Of a DNA stretch of 64,000 nucleotides, positions 1 to 8,795 are shown piece after piece. The DNA is from Trinickia dinghuensis (GTDB taxonomy: Bacteria > Pseudomonadota > Gammaproteobacteria > Burkholderiales > Burkholderiaceae): the NCBI RefSeq assembly GCF_003367175.1, contig NZ_QRGA01000007.1, positions 295,060 through 359,059 of the forward strand. Direction: 5' to 3'. The notes below the pieces were generated by a model that worked only from the letters and a program-made list of their open reading frames with translations, did not search any database and had not been told where the DNA came from. The position numbers and the translations under genes are program-made. Numbering within the stretch: position 1 is the stretch's first letter; every line of letters starts with the position of its first letter.

Positions 1-1
1 G

Positions 2-28
2 TACCTCGCGGCCGGGCAGATGCGTTAA
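2..28 (+). CDS. possible 3' end of a gene entering from the left
   Basis: Plus-strand frame 2 reads YLAAGQMR and then a TAA stop at 26-28. A strong hairpin and an intrinsic terminator follow, as expected downstream of a gene end. Eight residues are too few to name a family, and the reading could be chance. Confidence 0.25.
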   Translation, partial: YLAAGQMR

Positions 29-61
29 GCGCTTGCGCCAGCATTCGCTGGCGCGAAGCGC
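29..61. other. long imperfect hairpin
   Basis: The arms 29-42 and 47-61 (GCGCTTGCGCCAGC and GCTGGCGCGAAGCGC) pair almost perfectly around a 4-nt loop. It lies just after the putative stop at 26-28 and has no T-run, so it could be an mRNA 3'-end stabiliser or part of a transcription stop together with the terminator at 116-143. Confidence 0.4.
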
Positions 62-115
62 AGTACGGGATAACCAACAACAACCGCATGAAGCCGATGC
101 GGTGTGTCACGTTCG

Positions 116-143
116 AAGCCGCAGCGATGCGGCTTTATTTTTT
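116..143 (+). terminator. Rho-independent terminator
   Basis: A perfect 8-bp stem (AAGCCGCA / TGCGGCTT) with a GCGA loop runs into a T-rich tract ending near 143. This is the canonical intrinsic terminator for rightward transcription and would end the gene or operon entering from the left edge. Confidence 0.8.
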
Positions 144-336
144 GCCGCGGCCTTACTTTTTCCACGCAAGCAGCCCAATATCGCGCCCTGAGCAGCCGTC
201 AAAATAGGCGCCAATTGCCTCGTTGTTCGAGCAATGCGGCACACGGGCCGGCTGGCACACTGTCTACTCGCCGCCGTACGCCCGCGCGGGCCCCGGTCAC
301 GCACCATTCCAATCGATTGAGATTCGAGACTCATCC

Positions 337-1194
337 ATGCACGCACAGTCGAGCAATCCTGCGGGCCCCCGCCGTGTCGAAATCCGCCAGATCTTCTACT
401 CGGAGGAGACGCGCCGGCAACTCGATCCCGGCTTCATCGCGCTCGACAACTGCGGTCAGCGGCCCGATTGGCGGGAGTATTGGCCGATGCGCTCGTTCCT
501 GCAAAAGCACACGCTCGACGAGAACACGCTTTACGGGTTTTTCTCGCCGAAGTTCGGTCAAAAAACGTCGCTCAACTCGGCCGCCGTCAACGAGTTCATC
601 GCCTCGGTGCCGCGCGACGTCGACGTCATCGGTTTTTCGCCGTTCTTCGATCAAGGCGCGATCTTTCTGAACACTTTCGAGCAGGCAGCCACGAATCATG
701 CGAACAGCTGGCCCGTGTTCGAGCAGGCTGTCGCCTTCGTCGCGCCGGGCATCGATCCGCGCAATGCCGTGATGGATTCGCGCCACGCCATCTTTTGCAA
801 CTACTTCGTGGCAACGCCCGCGTTCTGGCGACGCTGGCTTGCTGTCAACGAGGTGCTGTTCTCGGTGGCGGAAGCAGGCACGAGCGCCCTCGCGCAACTG
901 CTCAACGGCAACGTTCCCTACGCGAACGGCTTCGTACCGGGCAAGGTGTTCGTGCAGGAGCGCGTCGTCTCGCTGCTGCTGCTCGGCGAGCGGCACTGGC
1001 GCGTGCGGCATTTCGATCCGCTGCGCCTGCCGATGTCGGGATCGATCGCGAGCCCCTACCCCGCCGATCTGCTCGTGCTCGACGCGTTGAAGACCGCCGC
1101 GATCGAACACGGCAATCCCAACTATCTGACGATGTTCCAGCAAGTGCGCAACACGCTGCTTGAAACGGCGCGTCGCGCGAAGGGCATGCAGTGA
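337..1194 (+). CDS. conserved hypothetical protein of the glycan locus
   Basis: A 285-residue soluble protein with no signal peptide or membrane segment and no family I can name. The ATG at 337 (MHAQSSNPAGPRR) is preferred because the upstream extension to 223 is Cys/Pro-rich and unlike a real N-terminus. The body has many aromatic residues and patterns such as FSPFFDQG and YFVATPAFWRRWL, typical of glycan-biosynthesis hypotheticals. It is the only rightward gene here and converges on the GT41 operon, with stops 21 nt apart. A role in glycan assembly or transfer is inferred from position only; a divergent glycosyltransferase is possible. Confidence 0.7.
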   Translation: MHAQSSNPAGPRRVEIRQIFYSEETRRQLDPGFIALDNCGQRPDWREYWPMRSFLQKHTLDENTLYGFFSPKFGQKTSLNSAAVNEFIASVPRDVDVIGFSPFFDQGAIFLNTFEQAATNHANSWPVFEQAVAFVAPGIDPRNAVMDSRHAIFCNYFVATPAFWRRWLAVNEVLFSVAEAGTSALAQLLNGNVPYANGFVPGKVFVQERVVSLLLLGERHWRVRHFDPLRLPMSGSIASPYPADLLVLDALKTAAIEHGNPNYLTMFQQVRNTLLETARRAKGMQ

Positions 1195-1215
1195 TGCGTT
1201 AGCGCTTCGACGCCT

Positions 1216-3222
1216 CTATGCGTTAGGCGCTAGTGCTTTGGGGGGTGTGGCGCCGTTTAGGTGAGCGCGCCACATCGCGTCGAATTGAGTTTCGAGCGTA
1301 CGTGCGAAGCGGCCGGGGTTGCAGAGCGAGGAGTTCGACACGCGCGAACGCAGCCCTGAGCGCAACGCCGCCAACGCCGGCCGATCGCTCGCGAACGCGA
1401 CCGCCTTCGCGACATAGTCGTCGTCATCGGCGGCAATCCAATCGCCAAGGTCCACACTCTGCACCACGCTCTCGCACAAGTGCCCGAGGAAGCGGTCGCC
1501 GTGCCGGCATAGAACCGGCGCGCCCATCCAGAGACTCTCCGCCGTCGTCGTGCCGCCCGGATACGGGAACGGGCTCAACGAAATATCGACGCGGTGATAA
1601 GCCGCAAGATATTCCTCACGTGGCGAGGGGCCTTCCATCAAGAGCCGATCGGGTGCAATGCCGTGCGCGGCGAAGCGCGCGGCCGTCGTCGCACGCTGCG
1701 CTTCGTCGGCCAACTGCTGCGCCTTCAGGAACAACCGTGCACCGGGAACCGCATGCAGAATGCGCGACCATACCGCCACCACGCGATCGTTGACCTTCAC
1801 GAGATCGCTGAAGCAGCCGAACGTCAAAGCACGGGTCGTATCGGCAAGCGCGGCTGCGTCGGTCGCGACATCCGGCTCGGGCGGCGTGAAGCACAGATAC
1901 CCGTGCGGCAGCCGCCACGGCCGTTCGATGAAGTGTTCCGCTTCCTCGGGCGGCAACACCCATTCGTCGCCGAGCACGTAGTCGATCGCGGGCAAGCCCG
2001 TCGACGCGAAGTAGCCGATCCAGCTCACCTGCACCGGTGCCGGTTTCCATGCGAAGACCGGCAAGCGATTGGCGTCGGTGTGCCCGGACATGTCGAACAG
2101 AATATGCACGCCGTCGTTGCGGATCGTCGTTGCAGCGGCTTCATCGGTCACGCCCACCAGGCTGCGCCACACGGCAAAGCGCGGCTTCAAGCGCTGCGTC
2201 AACGCATCTTCGTAGGGACGTGTCGAATACGCGACGAGTTGCACGCGTGCCGGGTCCAGATGCGCCAACACGCTTTCGAGGAAGAAGCCGACCGGGTGCG
2301 TGCGGAAGTCGCCCGAGACGAAACCGATGCGTAGCGGCGCACCGGGCATGCGATTGACGAGCCAATTCGTGAACGGCCGGGCAAGCTGGTCCGCTACGCG
2401 GCCGAAGGCAAGCGCTTCGGTCAAATACTCGCCCGGCGCGACGTGCTGCGCGAAGCTCAGCGTGAACAACAAATTGCTCCAAGCCTCGCCCCATGCCGGC
2501 CGCAATGCGATCGCGCGGCGAAAGGCCGAGATCGCCGCATCGTGCTCGCCGGTCTCGCGCAGCACGATGCCGAGGTTCAGCGCGACCTGCGGCTCTTGCG
2601 GCAAAAACCGCTGCGCCTGCTCGTAGCAGGCGGCTGCCTCGGCCAGCCTGCGCTGCGTTTTCAGTGCATTGCCGAGGTTGTTGTGCGCCTCGCCGAACGT
2701 CGGATGCAGCGCGATCGCCTTGCGGCAATGCGCCTCCGCCGTCTCGGCCTCGCCGAGTTCGCGCAGCACGTTGCCGAGATTGCTGTGCGCTTCGGCGAAC
2801 TGAGGATTGATCGCAATCGCCTTGCGGAAGCTCACCGCTGCGGCAGCCGGCAGACGCATCTGCAGCAGGATCATGCCGAGGTTGTTGTGGGCGCGGAAAT
2901 GATTCGGGTCGAGTGCCAGCGCTTGTTCATGGCTTTCGACGGCGGCCTCGAGCTTGCCCCAGTTCCGCAGCGCGCAGCCGAGATTGTCGAAGTACGTGGC
3001 CTGCGGACTGATTTCGATCGCGCGCCCGATCAGATCGAGCGCATCGGCATGACGCTGCTCCTGCATCGCGACGACACCGAGCAAGTGCAACGCATCGGCA
3101 TGACGGGGCATGCGCGCGAGCGCGGCTTCATAACGGGCACGCGCCTCTTGCAGCCGGCCGCCGCGATGATGGACGAGACCGTCCTCCACGAGCGCGAACA
3201 CGCCCTGATCGCCCACCGTCAT
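1216..3222 (-). CDS. TPR-GT41 (SPINDLY/OGT-like) glycosyltransferase 1
   Basis: A 668-residue cytoplasmic protein. About eight TPR units (LGNVLRELGEAETAEAHCRKAI type) fill roughly residues 10-270, followed by a GT41 catalytic half. Recognisable blocks are GFVSGDFRTHPVGFFLESVL, the DMSGHT motif, APVQVSWIGYFASTGLP, a lysine in LFLKAQQL (equivalent to the UDP-contacting lysine of OGT) and FPYPGGTTTAESLWMG. The family transfers sugars to Ser/Thr of proteins. The ATG at 3222 is chosen because it overlaps the stop of the upstream gene (ATGA) and has GGAG 8 nt before it; an in-frame extension to 3276 is rejected. It is the last gene of a leftward operon. Flagellin or another surface protein is the likely acceptor, by inference. 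Confidence 0.9.
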   Translation of the reverse strand: MTVGDQGVFALVEDGLVHHRGGRLQEARARYEAALARMPRHADALHLLGVVAMQEQRHADALDLIGRAIEISPQATYFDNLGCALRNWGKLEAAVESHEQALALDPNHFRAHNNLGMILLQMRLPAAAAVSFRKAIAINPQFAEAHSNLGNVLRELGEAETAEAHCRKAIALHPTFGEAHNNLGNALKTQRRLAEAAACYEQAQRFLPQEPQVALNLGIVLRETGEHDAAISAFRRAIALRPAWGEAWSNLLFTLSFAQHVAPGEYLTEALAFGRVADQLARPFTNWLVNRMPGAPLRIGFVSGDFRTHPVGFFLESVLAHLDPARVQLVAYSTRPYEDALTQRLKPRFAVWRSLVGVTDEAAATTIRNDGVHILFDMSGHTDANRLPVFAWKPAPVQVSWIGYFASTGLPAIDYVLGDEWVLPPEEAEHFIERPWRLPHGYLCFTPPEPDVATDAAALADTTRALTFGCFSDLVKVNDRVVAVWSRILHAVPGARLFLKAQQLADEAQRATTAARFAAHGIAPDRLLMEGPSPREEYLAAYHRVDISLSPFPYPGGTTTAESLWMGAPVLCRHGDRFLGHLCESVVQSVDLGDWIAADDDDYVAKAVAFASDRPALAALRSGLRSRVSNSSLCNPGRFARTLETQFDAMWRAHLNGATPPKALAPNA

Positions 3223-5519
3223 TGCGTGATCTCCTTGATCTTCGTTTGCCACATTTGCTCGATTGCCGTCATCCAATGACCGGCGTAGCGCGACGCATCG
3301 GCGAGCGGCGAACGCTCGACCCGCTCACGCAGCCCCGCACGCAGCACAGCCAGGGCCGGCAAATCGGATGCGGCCGCGATCGCGCGCGCGACATAGTCTT
3401 CGGTGTCCGCTGCGATCCATTCATGCAGTCCCACCGTCTTTACGACGAGTTCGCCCAGATGCGAAAGGAAGCGATCGCCATGACGCGTCAGCACGGGCAC
3501 GCCCATCCACAGCCCCTCGACGCTCGTCGTTCCGCCCGGGTAGGGGAACGGATCGAGTGCGAGATCCACGCGCCCGTAGGTGGCGAAGTATTGCTCGCGC
3601 CCGGACGGCCCTTCGAGCAGCAGGCGCGTCTCGTCGATACCGTGCGTTGCGAAGCGCGCAACCGTTTCGCGCAGGATCGACGGCTCGCCGAGCTGATGAT
3701 TCTTCAGCAACAACCGCGAGCGCGGCACTGCGTGCAAAATGCGCGACCACACCGCGAGCACGCCGTCGTTCAGCTTCTTGTGGTTATTCAAGCAGCCGAA
3801 CGTGAAATAACCGTTCGTGAGCGCGGGCAGCGGCGCGACTGCCGCACGCTCCGTCGGCAGCGTGAAACACAGGTAGCTATCGGGCAAACGCCAGATGCGC
3901 TCCGTGTATTGGCCTTCCTCGCCCGGCGGCACCACATGCGGATCGGCGAGCAGATAGTCGATCTCGGCCAGGCCTGTCGTCGCGAAGTAGCCGAGCCAGC
4001 TCACCTGGACCGGCGCGGGTCGCCACGCGAACATCGGCAAGCGGTTGCGTCCCGTGTGCCCCGACAGATCGACCAGCACGTCGATGCGGTCTTCATGGAT
4101 GCGCTCGGCGAGCGCGGCATCGTCCAGCTCGGCCACGTGGCGCCAAAGGGCGAAGCGCGGCTTGATCCGCGCCGTCAGCTCATCGCTGTGCACTGCATTC
4201 GAGTAGGCGATCGGCTCGATGCGGGCGCGATCGAGTTGTGCCAGCACCGACTCGAAGAAGTAGCCGACGGGATGCTTGCGCAAATCGGCCGAAACGAAAC
4301 CCACGCGCAAGGGACGGCCGGCACGCCCGGCATCGGTCAGCGCAGGCCATTGCGTATAGGGCGTCGCGCGCGCCGTCATCTTTTCGCCGAAGTAGCGCGC
4401 GTCGGCCAGATGCGTGCTCGCGGACCAGTCCGACACGTACGATTGCCCGAACAGCACGCAGGTGTGCGATTCGCCGAAATCCGGGTTCAGCGCCAGGGCG
4501 TCGCGATAGCAGACGAGCGCCGCGTCGGGCTCGCCAAGATCGGCCAGAATCGTCCCGAGATTGTTGTGAAACGAGGGCGAATCGCCGCCGCGCAGCTCGA
4601 TGGCTCGGCGCGCATGGCCGAGCGCTCGCTCGGGCGCACCCAGGCGCCGCAGCGCATTGGCAAGGTTATGGTGGGCGTCGGCCAAGATAGGGTCGAGCGC
4701 AATCGCGCGCTCGTAGCACGGCACCGCTTCGGGCACGCGTCCGGCGCCGTTCAACGCGTTGCCGAGCGTGTTGTGGCTCTGCGCGGAATCGGGCATGAGT
4801 TCGACGGCGCGCCGATACGATTCGATCGCCCCGGCGATGTCGCCGCGATGCATGAGGATGCCCGCGAGCTTGTCATGGGCGACGGCCAATTGCGGCGCGA
4901 GCGCCACGCAATCGCGCAGGCATTCGAGCGCCGCATCGCCGTGGCCCTTCGCCTGCATGGCGATGCCCAGGTTCAGATGCGCTTCGGCGAACGCGGGCTT
5001 CGCAGCGATCGCCTTGCCGTAGGAAAGAATGGCGGCATCGAGTTCGCCCATGTCCTTCAGCGCATTGCCGAGGTTGTTGTAGGCCTCCGCATAGCCGGGC
5101 TTCAGTTCGAGGGCGCGCGCGCAACTCGTGACCGCCGCGGCGGCCTCGCCGGTCTCACGCAACGCGTTGCCGAGGTTGTTGTGCGCATCCGCATAATCGG
5201 GCTTGAGTTCGACGGCGCGGCGATAGGCGATGACGGCATCGTCGAGCTTGCGCGCGTCGCGCAGCGCATTGCCGAGGTTGTTGTAGTAGATCGGGCTCGC
5301 GTGGGCGGCGATCGACTCGCGCATCAGCGTGATGCCCGCTTCGCTCTGGCCGATCTGGCAGGCTAGCAAGCCCATGAAATGCAGCGCATCGGGATGCTTC
5401 GGCTGCTTGGCGAGAATGCGCGAGTAGAGCGCCTTCGCGTCGGCAAGACGCCCTGCCTGATGGTGTTCCAGCGCTGCATTCAGCAGCTGGGCGGTGTCTT
5501 GCATGGTCGATCCGGTCAT
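3219..5519 (-). CDS. TPR-GT41 (SPINDLY/OGT-like) glycosyltransferase 2
   Basis: A 766-residue paralogue of its downstream neighbour, with about ten TPRs over residues 8-350 and then a complete GT41 domain: GFVSADLRKHPVGYFFESVL, DLSGHT, APVQVSWLGYFATTGLAEIDY, LLLKNHQLG and FPYPGGTTSVEGLWMG. Family knowledge: inverting, nucleotide-sugar dependent O-glycosylation of proteins. The start could be 5519 or the internal ATG at 5504 (MQDTAQLL); neither has a strong ribosome site. The stop overlaps the next start by 4 nt, so the two are translationally coupled. With differing TPR numbers, the three paralogues may act on different acceptors. Confidence 0.9.
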   Translation of the reverse strand: MTGSTMQDTAQLLNAALEHHQAGRLADAKALYSRILAKQPKHPDALHFMGLLACQIGQSEAGITLMRESIAAHASPIYYNNLGNALRDARKLDDAVIAYRRAVELKPDYADAHNNLGNALRETGEAAAAVTSCARALELKPGYAEAYNNLGNALKDMGELDAAILSYGKAIAAKPAFAEAHLNLGIAMQAKGHGDAALECLRDCVALAPQLAVAHDKLAGILMHRGDIAGAIESYRRAVELMPDSAQSHNTLGNALNGAGRVPEAVPCYERAIALDPILADAHHNLANALRRLGAPERALGHARRAIELRGGDSPSFHNNLGTILADLGEPDAALVCYRDALALNPDFGESHTCVLFGQSYVSDWSASTHLADARYFGEKMTARATPYTQWPALTDAGRAGRPLRVGFVSADLRKHPVGYFFESVLAQLDRARIEPIAYSNAVHSDELTARIKPRFALWRHVAELDDAALAERIHEDRIDVLVDLSGHTGRNRLPMFAWRPAPVQVSWLGYFATTGLAEIDYLLADPHVVPPGEEGQYTERIWRLPDSYLCFTLPTERAAVAPLPALTNGYFTFGCLNNHKKLNDGVLAVWSRILHAVPRSRLLLKNHQLGEPSILRETVARFATHGIDETRLLLEGPSGREQYFATYGRVDLALDPFPYPGGTTSVEGLWMGVPVLTRHGDRFLSHLGELVVKTVGLHEWIAADTEDYVARAIAAASDLPALAVLRAGLRERVERSPLADASRYAGHWMTAIEQMWQTKIKEITQ

Positions 5520-5550
5520 AGGAAAGGGCGGCGCCGCTTTTCGCGAGCCT

Positions 5551-8043
5551 TCACGCCATCGTGGCCCGCGGTGTGGCGTTCAATCGCGCAACGCCGTCTC
5601 GCCACATCGATTCGAGCGCCGCTTCGAGGTGCCCCGCGTAGCGAGCCGCGTCGCATAACGGCGACGCGAGCAACGATGCGCGCATGTTCATCCGCAGCGC
5701 GGTAAGGCGTTGGACGTCGGCCGCGAACGCGACGGCCTTGGCGACGTATTCCTCGTTGTCCTGAGCAATCCACTCGGGCAAGCCGGCCGAATGCAGCATG
5801 CTCGTGCAAATGTTCGACAAGAACCGATCGCCGTGCCGGCACAGCACCGGCACACCCATCCACAAGCCCTCGACGCTCGTCGTGCCGCCCGGATAGGGGA
5901 ATGGACTCAAGGCGATGTCGATGCGGTTGTAGGCCGCGAAGTATTCGGCTCGCGGCGAACGGCCTTCGAGGATCAAGCGCGATGCGTCGATGCCGCGCGC
6001 GGCGAACCGTGCGAGCGTCGTTTCGCGCGTGGGCGCGTCGTCGAGTTGCTTCGCTTTGAGGAACAGACGCGAGCCGGGCACCGCGTGCAAGATGCGCGTC
6101 CAGATGTCGACAACGCTGTCGTTCATCTTCATCAGATGATTGAAGCAGCCGAACGTGACGTGGCCCTGCTTTGACAGCGGCAACGGGCCGACATCGACGC
6201 GTTCCGCCGGCGGCGTGAAGCACAGATAGCTGTCGGGCAGGTGGCGGAGCCGTTCGGTGTAGTGCGGTTGCGCATCGCGCGGCAGCACATGGGAATCGCC
6301 GAGCAGATAGTCCATCGCCGGCAAACCGGTGCTCGCGAAGTAGCCGAGCCAGCTCGCCTGCACCGGCGCGGGGCGCCAGGCGAACAGCGGTAAGCGATTG
6401 AAATTCATGTGCCCCGATAGATCGAGTAGCAGATCGATGCGATCGTCGCGAATGCGCGCCGCCGCTTGTTCGTCGCTGAGCGAGGCGAGCGGCGTCCAAG
6501 CGGAGAAATGCGGCTTGATGCGAGTAGTCAGCGCGTCCTCGGAACGGCGCGTCGGATAGGCGACGAGTTCGATCCGGCTGCGGTCGATATGCGCGAGGAT
6601 GCTCTCGAGGAAATGGCCCGTGGGGTGAGTCTTCAGATCCCCCGAGACTAGGCCGACGCGCAGCGGTGTTCTGCGTTGCGGCTCGGTCGATGCGAGCCAG
6701 TTGCGCCACGGCTTGGCGCCAGCCGTTGCGATTCGGCCGAATTCGACGGCTTCGGCAAGATAAGCAGGCTGGTCCAAATCCTCTCGGTAGCTGAGGATGA
6801 ACAGCAGATTGCTGCGCGCCTCCAACAAGCCGGGCTTGAGTACGATCGCGCGGCGATAAGCCTCGATCGCAGCATCGAGTTCGCCTAGGTCGACAAGCGC
6901 GTTGGCGAGGTTGTTGTGGGCATCCGCGTAGTCGGGCTGCAGCGCGATGACCGTGCGAAAACATCGCACGGCCCCATGAAAATCGTCCTGCTCGCGCAGT
7001 AGATTGCCGAGATTGTTGTGCGCTTGCACGTAGTCGGGCTTCAGCGCAATCGCTTGCCGGAAACATTCGATCGCGGCCGCGCGCTTGCCCTGCCCCGCAA
7101 AGGCATTGCCGAGGTTGCCGTAAAAGATTTCACTCGTCTGGTGGCCCAGCGCGGCCATGATGAGCTCGGCCGACTCGCCGTAACGGCCCTCGTAATACGC
7201 GACTAGGCCGAGCAAGTGCAGCGCGTCGGCGTGATTAGGCCGCACGGCCAGAATCTGTCGAAATACTGCGGCCGCTTCAGTCAATCGCCCGGCTTGCAAG
7301 AGCGCCTGGCCCGTCTCGATCGGAGGAACGGCATGCTGAGTCGCGCTTGGCATTACCGCGCTCTCGCCGTACTTGCTCAAATAGCGCTCGTATGCGGCTC
7401 GCCAGTCGGGCTTGCCGTAGGCGCCGCCGCTTTGGTGCACCACGCTGATCGGCCAGGTGCCCATCGTCAAGCCCTTCCGTTCGGCTTGACGGCAAAAATC
7501 GAGATCGTAGAAATGAAAGTCGAACTGCTCATCGAAGCGCAGGCCGCTTGCCATGAGACGTTCGCTGTCGGCTGCAAGCAAGAGGCCATCGAGCAGCTTG
7601 CAAGCCTGGCCGGCCGGCCCGAAATACGACACGACATTGGACGGAAACCCATCGCCGTGCCCGACCGTTCCGCTCAAGAACTCGCGTTGATCCCACTTCA
7701 TCTCGGGCGTGAATGCCCACGACGGCTGACGCGGCATCCTGCGCGTGTTGCCGGCGAGGCCGATGATGTCAAAAGCTTGCAGCCCCTCGCGAATACGCTC
7801 GATCCAATGGAAATCGCAGATCGAAATGTCATCGTGAATGAAGACGAGGATCGCCGGGTGTGTCTTGGCTTGGTCGATCGCACGATTATAGATCGTCGAA
7901 AGGCCGGTCCGATTCTCATCGAACAGTTGCAGCTGTAGGTTCGACACATAGTGGTACAGCTTGAGCGAGCGCCCGAGCGCGGAATCGGTGGCGAATCGTC
8001 CTTCGTCGTAACGCGTACCGCATACGAGACGGATAGGCTTCAT
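5551..8043 (-). CDS. GT2-like / TPR / GT41 fusion glycosyltransferase
   Basis: An 830-residue three-part protein. Residues 1-230 are a GT2-like glycosyltransferase-fold domain (VFIHDDISICDFHWIERI, with HDD as the metal/nucleotide motif, and FHFYDLDFCRQAERKG). Residues 240-430 hold TPRs. Residues 450-810 are a GT41 domain with DLSGHM, APVQASWLGYFASTGLPAMDY, LFLKAKQLDD and FPYPGGTTSVEGLWMG. It could initiate and extend a glycan, or add two different sugars. It lies 32 nt downstream of the WbqC-family gene and 31 nt upstream of GT41 gene 2, so it is in the same leftward operon. Confidence 0.88.
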   Translation of the reverse strand: MKPIRLVCGTRYDEGRFATDSALGRSLKLYHYVSNLQLQLFDENRTGLSTIYNRAIDQAKTHPAILVFIHDDISICDFHWIERIREGLQAFDIIGLAGNTRRMPRQPSWAFTPEMKWDQREFLSGTVGHGDGFPSNVVSYFGPAGQACKLLDGLLLAADSERLMASGLRFDEQFDFHFYDLDFCRQAERKGLTMGTWPISVVHQSGGAYGKPDWRAAYERYLSKYGESAVMPSATQHAVPPIETGQALLQAGRLTEAAAVFRQILAVRPNHADALHLLGLVAYYEGRYGESAELIMAALGHQTSEIFYGNLGNAFAGQGKRAAAIECFRQAIALKPDYVQAHNNLGNLLREQDDFHGAVRCFRTVIALQPDYADAHNNLANALVDLGELDAAIEAYRRAIVLKPGLLEARSNLLFILSYREDLDQPAYLAEAVEFGRIATAGAKPWRNWLASTEPQRRTPLRVGLVSGDLKTHPTGHFLESILAHIDRSRIELVAYPTRRSEDALTTRIKPHFSAWTPLASLSDEQAAARIRDDRIDLLLDLSGHMNFNRLPLFAWRPAPVQASWLGYFASTGLPAMDYLLGDSHVLPRDAQPHYTERLRHLPDSYLCFTPPAERVDVGPLPLSKQGHVTFGCFNHLMKMNDSVVDIWTRILHAVPGSRLFLKAKQLDDAPTRETTLARFAARGIDASRLILEGRSPRAEYFAAYNRIDIALSPFPYPGGTTSVEGLWMGVPVLCRHGDRFLSNICTSMLHSAGLPEWIAQDNEEYVAKAVAFAADVQRLTALRMNMRASLLASPLCDAARYAGHLEAALESMWRDGVARLNATPRATMA

Positions 8044-8075
8044 AGGGGCAATGTCTTCGAAAATTCACAGGGCGT

Positions 8076-8795
8076 TCAAGCCGCTACGAGTGTCAAGTTT
8101 TCGCGCAGCGCTGCAGCAACTAATTCGGGTTCGTTCCAAAGCAGCACGTCGAGAATCGACAGGTGCGCCTCGTATCGATAAGGCGTCGGCTCATAGGCAA
8201 ACTCGGCCACCTCGGCGAACGACAAGTCCACGCCAATGCGCTGGAACTGCAACGGATCGAACAGCTCACGTCCACCCGCAGGATTGACGTAACCTGTTGC
8301 ACCAAGCGCCTCGCAAATGAATGGGGCCCAGTCGCCAGCGCCCATTTGTTCGGGGAACGCCAATTCAAGCTCCGAGCAGATCCGATAAGCGAAACGCACG
8401 CCTAGATATGCACAGACCGCACGCAACGCACTGACATTCAGCGAGCAAAGCGTATCGTCCTTGCGCCCGGCATACGCTTGACGAATCAAATCGACAACGC
8501 GCGCATGGAACGGCGCTTGCCTGCGAAATGCCGACAACTTGCCGATCAGCGCTGCCTCTGCGGCGGCCGGATCCAATAGCTTTGCTTCATGCGTGCGGAT
8601 CGATATCGAGCCGTTCGCCAACGGCACGCTGACGTACTGCCAACTTTCTTTCGGATGCAGAATCCGATTGCGGTTCATCCAAGTCTTCGGCGTGTACTGC
8701 GTGACGTCGAAAACGATCCACTCATCGACGGCCGCGATTAGGGCAAAGTGGCCGAAGTATGGAAAGAAGTAAGGCTGCATAATGCCTAGCTTCAT
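8076..8795 (-). CDS. WbqC-like family protein
   Basis: A 239-residue protein whose N-terminus (MKLGIMQPYFFPYFGHFALI, then DEWIVFDVTQYTPKTWMNRNRI) is the hallmark of the WbqC family. These proteins occur in O-antigen and flagellar-glycan loci next to sugar aminotransferases, and their exact reaction is not well settled. ATG 8795 overlaps the upstream stop (ATGA) and has AAGGAG 7-8 nt before it. It follows the aminotransferases in the same operon, so a role in making or attaching an amino- or N-acyl sugar is inferred. Confidence 0.88.
   Translation of the reverse strand: MKLGIMQPYFFPYFGHFALIAAVDEWIVFDVTQYTPKTWMNRNRILHPKESWQYVSVPLANGSISIRTHEAKLLDPAAAEAALIGKLSAFRRQAPFHARVVDLIRQAYAGRKDDTLCSLNVSALRAVCAYLGVRFAYRICSELELAFPEQMGAGDWAPFICEALGATGYVNPAGGRELFDPLQFQRIGVDLSFAEVAEFAYEPTPYRYEAHLSILDVLLWNEPELVAAALRENLTLVAA

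Noticed and set aside
3222-5366. Long plus-strand frame opposite GT41 gene 2
   Set aside because: TPR repeats on the minus strand create a repetitive open antisense frame; no start context or motifs.
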